Assembly (NCBI RefSeq): GCF_964019385.1
Contig: NC_088655.1
Span: forward strand, 6,108,658-6,172,657
Reading direction: 5' to 3'
Length of the DNA: 64,000 nucleotides
Source: Sycon ciliatum
Taxonomy: Eukaryota; Porifera; Calcarea; Leucosolenida; Sycettidae
The notes below the pieces were generated by a model, which saw only the letters and a program-made list of their open reading frames with translations, did not search any database and was not told the origin of the DNA. Shown here piece after piece: positions 51,300-61,131 of the stretch (within the stretch, counting starts at the first letter, position 1; each line of letters begins with the position of its first letter). The translations under genes and the position numbers were made by a program.

Positions 51300-52045
51300 T
51301 GCCCACATTACTGGCCGCACTCCTGCACGCATTCCTGCTCATACTATTGCCTACGCCCAAACTCCTGCCCACACTCCTGTCTGCACACTTTGCCCACGTT
51401 GCCCCTGCCCACACTCCCAGCCCACACTCCCTGCCCACACTTCTCTGCCCACACTCCCCCTGCCCACACTCCCTGCCCACACTCCCTGCCCACACTCCCT
51501 GCCCACACTACTCTGCCCACACTCCCTGCCCACCCTTCTCTGCCGACACTCCCTGCCCACCCTTCTGTGCCCACATTTCTCTGCCCATACTCCCCTGCCC
51601 ACACTTCTTTGCCCACACCCCCTGCCTACACTCCCTGCGCACACTCCCCTGCCCACACTCCCCTGCCCACACTTCTCTGCCCACACTCCCTGCCCACACT
51701 CCCCTGCCCACCCTTCTGTGCCCACATTTCTCTGCCCATACTCCCCTGCCCACACTTCCCTGCCCACACTCCCTGCCCACACTCCCTGCGCACACTCCCC
51801 TGCCCACACTCCCCTGCCCACACTTCTCTGCCCACACTCCCTACCCACACTCCCCTGCCCACACTCCCCTGTCCACACTCCCTTGCCCACACTCCCCTGC
51901 CCACACTCCCCTGCCCACACTTCTCTGCCCACACTCCCCTGCCCACACTCCCCTGCCCACACTCCCCTGCCCACTCTCCCCTGCCCACACTTCCCTGCTC
52001 ACACTCCCCTGCCCACACTCCCCTGCCCACACTTCTCTACCATGG
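51300..52045. repeat. 13-14 bp minisatellite
   Basis: About fifty units of CCCACACTCCCTGC / CCCACACTCCCCTGC type with T-rich variants (CACTTCTCTGCC). The long Pro/His-rich frames across it come from the repeat. Confidence 0.93.
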
Positions 52046-52185
52046 CTCCAGGTTCACGGATATGTGTTTACTGGCTGACATTATGCCATCCGTGGTTAGT
52101 GCACCCACACAGTCACTGGCCACAGTGTGAGCGGGCCTAGCTTCCCCAGGAGACCCCCTTTCAGAAGAACAGTTTACACTCTGCC
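52046..52185. other. Unique island between two minisatellites
   Basis: About 140 bp of unique sequence; no gene. Confidence 0.4.
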
Positions 52186-54850
52186 CACACTCCCTACCCA
52201 CAATTCCCTGCCCATACTTCTCTGCGCGCATTCCTGATCACACTCCTGCCTACACTCCTGACAGCATTTCTGAACACGCTCATGCTCCTCCCCTCACTTC
52301 TCTGCTCGCATTCCTGCCCACACTCCTGCCGGCACTCCTTCCCACACTCCCTCCCACGCTGATCAGTCCAGCCCGCCCTCCTCAGTCCTGCCTGCACTAC
52401 TGCCCACATTACTGCCTACACTTCTACCCGCACTACTGCCTGCACGTCTGCCTACACTTCTGCCTACACTTCCACCTACACTACTGCCAACCCTTCTGCC
52501 TACACTACTGCCTACACTACTGCCTACACTACTGCCTACACTACTGCCTACACTACTGCCTGCACTACTGCCTACACTACTGCCTACACTACTGCCTACA
52601 CCACTGCCTACACTACTGCCCGCACTACTGCCTGCACTTCTACCTACACTACTGCCTACCCTTCTGCCTACACTACTGCCTACACTACTGCCTACACTAC
52701 TGCCTACACTACTGCCTACACTACTGCCCGCACTACTGCCTGCACTTCTACCTACACTACTGCCTACCCTTCTGCCTACACTACTGCCTACACTACTGCC
52801 TACACTACTGCCTACACTTCTGCCTACACTACTGCCTACACTACTGCCTACACTACTGCCTGCACTACTGCCTACACTACTGCCTGCACTACTGCCTACA
52901 CTACTGCCTACACTACTGCCTACACTACTGCCTACATTACTGCCTACACTTCTGCCTACACTACTGCCTACACTACTGCCTACACTACTGCCTACACTAC
53001 TGCCTACACTACTGCCTACACTACTGCCTACACTACTGCCTACACTTCTGCCTACACTACTGCCTACACTACTGCCTACACTACTGCCTACACTACTGCC
53101 TACACTACTGCCTGCACTACTGCCTGCACTACTGCCTGCACTACTGCCTACACTACTGCCTACACTACTGCCTACACTACTGCCTACACCACTGCCTACA
53201 CTACTGCCCGCACTACTGCCTGCACTTCTACCTACACTACTGCCTACACTACTGCCTACACTACTGCCTACACTACTGCCTACACTACTGCCCGCACTAC
53301 TGCCTGCACTTCTACCTACACTACTGCCTACCCTTCTGCCTACACTACTGCCTACACTACTGCCTACACTACTGCCTACACTTCTGCCTACACTACTGCC
53401 TACACTACTGCCTGCACTACTGCCTACACTACTGCCTGCACTACTGCCTACACTACTGCCTACACTACTGCCTACACTACTGCCTACATTACTGCCTACA
53501 CTTCTGCCTACACTACTGCCTACACTACTGCCTACACTACTGCCTACACTACTGCCTACACTACTGCCTACACTACTGCCTACAGGCTACACTACTGCCT
53601 ACACTTCTGCCTACACTACTGCCTACACTACTGCCTACACTACTGCCTACACTACTGCCTACACTACTGCCTGCACTACTGCCTGCACTACTGCCTGCAC
53701 TACTGCCTACACTACTGCCTACACTACTGCCTACACTACTGCCTACACTACTGCCTACACTACTGCCTACACTACTGCCTACACTACTGCCTACACTACT
53801 GCCTACACTACTGCCTACAGGCTACACTACTGCCCGCACTACTGCCTACACTACTGCCTACACTACTGCCTACACTACTGCCTACACTTCTGCCTACACT
53901 ACTGCCCGCACTACTGCCTACACTACTGCCTACACTACTGCCTGCACTACTGCCTGCACTACTGCCTACACTTCTGCCTACACTACTGCCCGCACTACTG
54001 CCTACACTACTGCCTACACTGCTGCCTACACTACTGCCTGCACTACTGCCTGCACTACTGCCTGCACTACTGCCTACACTACTGCCTACACTACTGCCTA
54101 CACTACTGCCTACACTACTGCCTACACTACTGCCTACACTACTGCCTGCACTACTGCCTACACTACTGCCTACACTACTGCCTACACTTCTGCCTACACT
54201 ACTGCCTACACTAGTGCCTACACTACTGCCCGCACTACTGCCTGCACTTCTACCTACACTACTGCCTACCCTTCTGCCTACACTACTGGAGTAGCTACAC
54301 TACTGCCTGCACTACTGCCTACACTACTGCCTACACTACTGCCTACACTACTGCCTACACTACTGCCTACACTACTGCCTACACTACTGCCTACACTACT
54401 GCCTACACTACTGCCTACACTACTGCCTACACTACTGCCTGCACTACTGCCTACACTACTGCCTACACTACTGCCTACACTACTGCCTACACTACTGCCT
54501 ACACTACTGCCTACACTACTGCCTACACTACTGCCTACACTACTGCCTACACTACTGCCTACAGGCTACACTACTGCCTACACTACTGCCCGCACTACTG
54601 CCTACACTACTGCCTACACTACTGCCTACACTACTGCCTACACTTCTGCCTACACTACCGCCCGCACTACTGCCTACACTACTGCCTACACTACTGCCTG
54701 CACTACTGCCTACACTTCTGCCTACACTACTGCCCGCACTACTGCCTACACTACTGCCTACACTACTGCCTACACTACTGCCTACACTACTGCCTACACT
54801 ACTGCCTACACTACAGCCTACACTACTGCCTACACTTCTGCCCGCAGTTC
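52186..54850. repeat. 12-bp minisatellite with higher-order repeats
   Basis: About 220 units of CCTACACTACTG with C/T, A/T and G variants. Composite blocks recur: the run CCCGCACTACTGCCTGCACT followed by TCTACC appears at about 52620, 52728, 53290 and 54229, and a frame slip CTACAGGCTACACT at about 53580, 53816 and 54560, showing segmental duplication of multi-unit blocks. The minus-strand Gly-Ser-Ser-Val frame is a repeat artefact. Confidence 0.95.
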
Positions 54851-54889
54851 TCTTCACACACTTTACCTTACACTAGGCTTTAGGCTGGA

Positions 54890-55334
54890 CACCCGTTCAT
54901 GCACTCAACGGAGTGGTTGTGGGCTTTCCTGCGAATCCCAAGGTTCTGAGTTCAAGACCAGTGCTGAGACCAGTGAGCGTGTACTGTGTTAACAAATGCT
55001 GTGATGCAAGCGTGAACCGCTTTACATGCAGTTAACTGCTCTGACAACCACTGTCAACTGGCTACTCACTACACTGTATTCGGAGTGAGGGTAAAATAGA
55101 TGCAGCTAACGAGGTTTGCACTTTGTGGGCCATTCGTAGTGAGAGTTACTAAGTTACCCTCGCTGTCATGTGCTGCATCTGCCACCCTGGTATCTCAGGC
55201 ATGGTGGTGGCCTTGTACAAGCAAAACTTCCTAAACTGGTTGTGTTTATCAACACAATAGCATAGCCAGTTGTGTTGCACATCTGCAATCTTTACTTTCA
55301 TCTGATTATGTACTTCAAATAGGGAAATGTGTTT
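54890..55334 (+). mobile_element. tRNA-derived SINE candidate
   Basis: An A-box-like CAACGGAGTGGTTGTGGG (about 54905-54922) and a B-box-like GAGTTCAAGACC (about 54949-54960) stand about 40 bp apart, the arrangement of a tRNA-like head, followed by about 350 bp of body. Ends and target duplication were not found, so limits are approximate. Confidence 0.5.
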
Positions 55335-55338
55335 TTAA

Positions 55339-57026
55339 AGGGGAAGTCAGGTGAAAAATTTAAATTTCACAGTCCGTAGAGTTCGGGGCGCTGAGTCGAA
55401 TGGTCTTTGTCCGAGGAGGCTGCGGCCTATGGTTCGTCAGATACGCCCAATCGAACATGTGCGAATTTGAGCGCGCATCACCCAGATCCAGGTCATGACG
55501 TCACAGCGTGCAAGCAGATAGCCACACCATCTAGTTGTGTACAAAATGGCCATATTCGGAGCGCGTTTGATTGGGAACCGTTTGTCGCAGCTTCTTCGGA
55601 CCAAGACCATTCGATTCAGTGTTACAAACACTACGTACCCTGTGATTTTCAGCTCGGTAAACCTCGAGGTTATACCGTATTTTAGCCGTTTCCGAGTTGG
55701 ACTTTTTCCGTCGGCGCGGCATGCAATGGCATGGCCTCTACGGCTCTAGCAATGCGCTGCGTGCATGCTAGCTGTAGAGCACACACGGAACTACGCCGTG
55801 CTGGGGTAACTACAAAACTCGAGTCACAAGACTCAGAAAACTAGTCAACACACGGACTTGTCATGTACTACTACTACTACACTCGTATCAGTCGTATGTA
55901 GTCAGAGAACGTGCGTTTCTCCTTGCCGGTGCCGGTGGTTGTGCGATGCTACAGCGATGAGTGCACAACCGTGACAAGTGACAAAACAGCGAACAGCTCC
56001 CGGACCTAGAACTTTCAGATCCCGTAGCGTTGCGAGCGAAGAGTCGTGCCAGTGGGTCAAGGAGCCTGCACTGTTCTCCAATTGAGTAGTCCGAAATATG
56101 CCAAGTACCGTATTATCTCTAATATAAGCACAGTCTCCAATAATAGCACGTCTCCAATAATAGAACACCTTGGGGCGGCATTCAAAAAATAAAGTGCTCA
56201 GTCTCCATTATAAGCACACTGTGTAAATTCATTATCTGTACCGGCGAAAAAACCCTGAAATGGGTGCGTCATACATGAATTTGGCATGGCAACATGCCTC
56301 TGAAATGACGTTGATATAATAATGGAACAGTCTCCAATAAAGGAACGTCTCCATTATTGGCATTAATAGCACGGGGCGGAGGTACATTGAAAAAATAAAG
56401 GACCTTGCTTATATTAGAGATAATACGGTATTAATTTGTTCGCACCAAAACATCACCATGTGGCAGTCTACTGGAGTCTAAGCGAGTCTAATCGGTATGG
56501 AACAACACTTAGAGCACTCGCATCGCTCTTCTCCATTTTTGCGACTCTGCTCTACAGCGATCTGATAATTATATCAGCCTCGTCTGCTGCTGCTTCTTCA
56601 TCAGTCGGAAACTCAGTAGCGCTCACTCTTGACCGGCCCGAGCGGCCATTTCTTCAGCTGAATACCGATGTTCTCAGCCCCAGGCCGAGCTCATGAAGGT
56701 CAGCCATGGCTGCATCCTCACTGACACTGTCACAAGGATTTACGTCTTCGGGGTCACTTGCACCACCTACTCTCGGTCGCCAAATCATTTGAAATACTAC
56801 TGACACTATTGCTCTCACGCACTCCTTTTGACCTAGCTGCACGCTATGACGTTGCGGAGGGTGTGGCGCGGCCGCATGACGTCATGGCGCAGCCCCCGAA
56901 ACTAAGTTTTTCAAACGGAAAAATCTCGAGAACGCTTTGTCGGAGACACGTGGGACCAACACCATTCGACTTAGCGCCCGAAACTCTACCGACCCTGAAA
57001 TTTAAATTTTTCACCGGACTTCCCCT
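55339..57026. mobile_element. TTAA-flanked TIR element, non-autonomous
   Basis: Inverted ends begin AGGGGAAGTC and extend, imperfectly, for about 90 bp (AAAATTTAAATTTCA, GTCGAATGGT), flanked by TTAA at 55335-55338 and 57027-57030. The interior has no intact transposase. A second element (56106-56430) is inserted within it, and a relic relative lies at 6893-7215. Confidence 0.85.
56106..56430. mobile_element. Nested TIR element (TA ends)
   Basis: Perfect 25-bp inverted ends start TACCGTATTATCTCTAATAT. Internally several CTCCAATAATAGCAC-like repeats occur. TA at both outer ends fits a mariner-type target. It sits inside 55339-57026, so it arrived later. Confidence 0.88.
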
Positions 57027-57084
57027 TTAAAAGGATCTGGGAACTACACAGCTCAATAAGACCTTTCTGGTTTCTAGGGATGAC

Positions 57085-57212
57085 ACCGCCACATGAAAAG
57101 ACCACATGAATATACCACATGAAAATACCACATGAAAAGACAACATGAAAAGACAACATGAAAAGACAACATGAAAGACCACATGAAAAGACCACATGAA
57201 AAGACCACATGA
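57085..57212. repeat. 13-bp tandem repeat
   Basis: About nine units of ACCACATGAAAAG and close variants. Confidence 0.88.
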
Positions 57213-57297
57213 CAGACGTCAGATGCCGCTTCTTTACGGATGGAGAGGAAAATTCAGATCAACCAATTACAGTATATGTAATACAGTAAAACCTGTA

Positions 57298-57916
57298 TGT
57301 TGCGGCCCTGTGGCCATGGTAGACAAGATTTCCTTCGAACCATTTCTTGTTCTTTACAAAGTGGAATAAAAACTGAAACTCAAAGAGTTCTGAAAGGCAA
57401 AGCGCGACACGCGTACATGTAGCCTCAAACAGAAAAGCTACCAGAGCAAAAGGAAACATGCAGCCAAAAACATGCCTAGCTCTGACGTACATCGTAGAGG
57501 TCACTGCGCATCCGGTGCACTGGGCCCCAAAGCCAAAGGTGCAGGCACGGCGCCCCAAGGAGTGACGACATCCATAAACTGCATCGCGTCATGCAGATAG
57601 AGCGTACAAAGTACAAACAAAACAAAAATAACTGAGAGAAGCGAAAATAAATAAATCGAAGAGAAGAAGCGAGAGAGAAGAGAGAAGGAATTTAATTCTA
57701 ATTATTTGAGCTGGACAGATATTATCAAGGAGACATGCAGATACACAATAGAATCGACTCGACTGCATGTAGAGTAGCTGCCTCTAACTGCAGCAGAGTG
57801 GAGCACGCACGTACGTGATCGACTCGGGAATAGTGAAAGGTGAGAGAAACAAAATACAAATAAATTCGAACGAGCAAATACAATAATTGTGAATTCATGT
57901 GCAAGTGTCTGTAACA
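57298..57916 (-). repeat. 3' LTR of BEL/Pao retrotransposon
   Basis: 619 bp bounded by TG...CA (TGTTGCGGCC on the plus strand, ending GTCTGTAACA). Nearly identical to 63507-64000 apart from a few substitutions and small indels, so the insertion is young. On its inner side lies a minus-strand purine tract. Confidence 0.93.
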
Positions 57917-57929
57917 TTCTCCCCCCTGG
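57917..57929 (-). promoter_or_regulatory. Polypurine tract
   Basis: The minus strand reads CAGGGGGGAGAA immediately before the 3' LTR (TGTTACAGAC). This is the expected primer for plus-strand DNA synthesis of the element. Confidence 0.85.
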
Positions 57930-57969
57930 TAACAGGGAACCGATGACCTGTTACAAGTCACAAACAAAG

Positions 57970-60900
57970 TTAGCGCAGCACGTCCAGCTTGGCAAGCTTA
58001 ACGACTGGGCGCCGGTACAGTCCAGACTTGGTGCGGACATCTGCCACCCGCACAACACCATCACTGCCCGGGTGTACAGCCTCTAGTCGGCCCCGAGGCC
58101 ACTGCCCTCGTGGCTGGTTGCTGTCGACGACCACCACGACATCACCTACAGCCAGTGACGGTGTGCCGTCCTGCCACTTCCTCCGCCTGGTGAGTTCTGG
58201 CCGGTATTCCAAGATGCACCTCTTCCAGAATTCGTCGGTGATCTTCTGTGCAATCCGCCAGTGCTTCCTCAGGCACAAATCAGCATCTACAAACACGCCT
58301 GGCCGACTAGTTGCACTACTGGACCCAATGAGGAAGTGGTTGGGTGTGAGGGACTCGTCATCATCAGGATCTACTGAGACGTGAGTCAGCGGCCGACTAT
58401 TCACGAGTTGCTCGGCTTCAGCGAAGACTGTGGCTAGTACTTCTTCTGTCACGACACGCTCCTTCATGATGGATTTCATAGCGATCTTCACTGCTCTGAC
58501 GAGGCGCTCCCAGCTTCCGCCCATGGGGGGAGCAAGTGGCGGGTTGAAGTGCCATGAGATGCCCTTACTGGAACACTCAGCAGCTAGTCGGTCTTGGCGG
58601 AAATCTTCCAATGCCGCCTTCAGCTCCCTGTCAGCTCCTCGGAAATTGGTTCCATTATCCGAGTGGATTTCTTGGGGGCAACCTCGCCGGGCGCACATTC
58701 GCCTGATTGCCATGATGGCACTATCAGTGTTTAGAGAGTCAGCCACTTCAAAATGTACAGCGCGGGTACTCAGACATGTGAACAACGCACCGTAGCGTAG
58801 TTCGCGGCGCCTCCCGATCTTGATGTGCAACGGCCCGAAATAGTCCAGCCCGGTGAACGTGAATGGTCGCAGAAACGGGGTCAAGCGCTGGACAGGTAGA
58901 TTTCCCATTACAGGTGGCTTGGGATTGGCTCGTTGGTTCTTGCAGTATTGACACTCAGACCATGCTCGCTTCACAGCTGCTCGACCTGTCGTCACCCAGT
59001 ACTGCTGGCGAAGCTCATTCAATGTCCTCTCGTGTCCATGATGGCCAGAACGCAGATGGTATTCATGGACTAGGAGCTGTGTGTACCTATGCTTGGGACA
59101 CAGGATAGCCGGATGTTTCGCACTGTACGCCATTTCCGTCGCATGTGTGAGGCGACCCTGAAACCGCAGGATCCCGTCCTCGTCAATGGCTGGTGCTAGC
59201 TGTCGTAGACGACTGCTGATGCTGACAGGCTGGCCATCGCTCAACAATGCCACTTCTTCGGCAAAACACTCTGACTGCACAGATTTCATCCAGAGCTGCT
59301 CGGCCGCATCCCATTCCTTGGCTGAGATGGCTGCGGTTGATCCGACAGTTTGGCCGCGAACTCTGGCCCGTGTGTTTGCGATGAACCTGGCAACATACGC
59401 GGTTGTGCAGATGAGACGTTTCCATGACGAGAATCGGTTGACGTCAGGCAGCGCTTCGGCAATTTGCTTGGGCCTTGGCGGGGATGTTGTCGCCGCAACA
59501 AACTCCTTCTTCACTTCGGTCGTGTCGATGCACTCATCCGACGTTGCGGGTGCAGCTGGCCACGCTTCCCGTGACTGCATTAGAAATTCCGGACCAGACT
59601 TCCATCGGCCGCAGCTCAGCTCGTGCATGGAGATACCACGAGATGCATCATCTGCAACATTCAGCAGTGTTGGTACCCAGTGCCAACTGCTGGCCTCACT
59701 GGCGTCGCAGATCTCAGCTACTCGGTGAGCGACAAACGGCTTGAACTGTCGCGCATCTGACTTGATCCATTGGAGAACGGTTCTGGAGTCTGACCAGAAA
59801 CAGGTGCTGTGCCACTTAAGCCCATGCTCTTGAGCTAACATCTGGGCGAGTCGACAGCCAAGCACTGCAGCTTGGAGCTCCAGACGTGGAATGGATGTTG
59901 GTTTCAGCGGGGCTACTCTAGTCTTGGCGGCAACCAAGCTGCACTCGACGTCATCTGCGTGCTCCACTCTCAGGTACGCCACTGCCGCAAACGCTTTACT
60001 GCTGGCATCGCAGAACACATGTAGAGACAAGTCAGTAGCGGACGACGTGAAACAGGAGTACGCACGTGAGATTCTGAACTTGCTGATCTCCAGCAGCTGT
60101 CCACACCAGATCTGCCAGCGCGATAGCAGCTCGGGTGGAATCTCATCATCCCAACCGATGCCGCTCAACCAGATGTCCTGGAGGAGTATCCGTGCGGCAA
60201 TGACAAACGCAGACAGGAAGCCTAGCGGGTCGAAAACTGACATGACGATGCTGAGTAGGGATCGCTTGGTGGGATGCGCGGCAGACAGCTGCTCTCGGCG
60301 TGTCACGTTGAGTTGAAACAGGAACTCTTCACTGTTCGGGTCCCACCGAAGACCCAGCATGCGCTCCACAGGCAGTTGTGAGCTGAGGTCAACGACTCCA
60401 GCTGCTCTCATATCAGCTGGCACACTCATCATCACTTCGCTACAGTTGCTAATCCAGTTGCGGATCGTAAACCCGCCTCGCTGCTGGATCTCAATTGTAT
60501 CGGCTACACGCTGTACCGCCTGGTCGGTAGTGTCGACGCTGTCCAGGTAGTCGTCCATGTAGTAGTTCTCCTCGCATGCTGCGGCTACAGCAGCGAATTC
60601 CTCGCGATGCTCCGCAGCATTGCGCCGCATCGTGAACTGCGCAGAGCATGGCGATGACACTGCGCCAAAGATCATGACTTCCATGACGTACGTGTCAGGC
60701 GGGCCAGTCTCACCAGGTTGTCGCCACAGGAAGCGCTGAGCTGGCTGGTCTTCTAGGCGTATCCGAACTTGATGAAACATCTCTTTGATGTCAGCCGCAA
60801 AGGCAATAGCACGTTGGCGGAACTTCATCAGGACACCCACGAGCTGGTTCAGCAAATCTGGGCCTGGGAACAGTGCGTCATTTAGCGACATCCCTCTAGT

Positions 60901-61131
60901 TTTGGCGGCCGCGTTGAATACGAAACGCAGCTTCCCGGGCTTGTTCGGATTGAACACAGCGAAATGTGGTAAGTACCAAGTATGTGCGGTTTGCTCGGCA
61001 GCCTCTGCTGGTGTTAGCTTACGAGCGTAGCCTTTCTGAACGTACTCATCGATCTTCTGGGCATACTCTGCTGTGAATTCTGGAGACTTAGCCATCTTTC
61101 TTTCTATGCCCATTAGACGGTTGAAAGCCAT
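57970..61131 (-). CDS. pol: BEL/Pao pol: reverse transcriptase, RNase H, integrase
   Basis: An open frame of 1053 codons from the first ATG (61131); the frame is open upstream to about 61215 and includes the family motif RYETGLLW, so the true protein probably continues from gag by a frame change. RT has FAADIKEMFHQV and YYMDDYLD (YMDD near 191-194). The RNase H region contains VFCDASSKAF and LELQAAVLG. The integrase zinc region has HEYHLRSGHHGH..CQYCKNQR; its catalytic core has FTGLDYFGPL, HSDNGTNF and GGSWERLVR (D, D, E). A DUF5641-like end follows (WRIAQKITDEFWKRCILEY; VGDVVVV). It copies and inserts the element. No internal stop. Confidence 0.95.
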   Translation of the reverse strand: MAFNRLMGIERKMAKSPEFTAEYAQKIDEYVQKGYARKLTPAEAAEQTAHTWYLPHFAVFNPNKPGKLRFVFNAAAKTRGMSLNDALFPGPDLLNQLVGVLMKFRQRAIAFAADIKEMFHQVRIRLEDQPAQRFLWRQPGETGPPDTYVMEVMIFGAVSSPCSAQFTMRRNAAEHREEFAAVAAACEENYYMDDYLDSVDTTDQAVQRVADTIEIQQRGGFTIRNWISNCSEVMMSVPADMRAAGVVDLSSQLPVERMLGLRWDPNSEEFLFQLNVTRREQLSAAHPTKRSLLSIVMSVFDPLGFLSAFVIAARILLQDIWLSGIGWDDEIPPELLSRWQIWCGQLLEISKFRISRAYSCFTSSATDLSLHVFCDASSKAFAAVAYLRVEHADDVECSLVAAKTRVAPLKPTSIPRLELQAAVLGCRLAQMLAQEHGLKWHSTCFWSDSRTVLQWIKSDARQFKPFVAHRVAEICDASEASSWHWVPTLLNVADDASRGISMHELSCGRWKSGPEFLMQSREAWPAAPATSDECIDTTEVKKEFVAATTSPPRPKQIAEALPDVNRFSSWKRLICTTAYVARFIANTRARVRGQTVGSTAAISAKEWDAAEQLWMKSVQSECFAEEVALLSDGQPVSISSRLRQLAPAIDEDGILRFQGRLTHATEMAYSAKHPAILCPKHRYTQLLVHEYHLRSGHHGHERTLNELRQQYWVTTGRAAVKRAWSECQYCKNQRANPKPPVMGNLPVQRLTPFLRPFTFTGLDYFGPLHIKIGRRRELRYGALFTCLSTRAVHFEVADSLNTDSAIMAIRRMCARRGCPQEIHSDNGTNFRGADRELKAALEDFRQDRLAAECSSKGISWHFNPPLAPPMGGSWERLVRAVKIAMKSIMKERVVTEEVLATVFAEAEQLVNSRPLTHVSVDPDDDESLTPNHFLIGSSSATSRPGVFVDADLCLRKHWRIAQKITDEFWKRCILEYRPELTRRRKWQDGTPSLAVGDVVVVVDSNQPRGQWPRGRLEAVHPGSDGVVRVADVRTKSGLYRRPVVKLAKLDVLR

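Noticed and set aside
51344-54857. Pro/His-rich and Gly/Ser/Val-rich ORFs
   Set aside because: Minisatellite translations with 12-14 bp periods.
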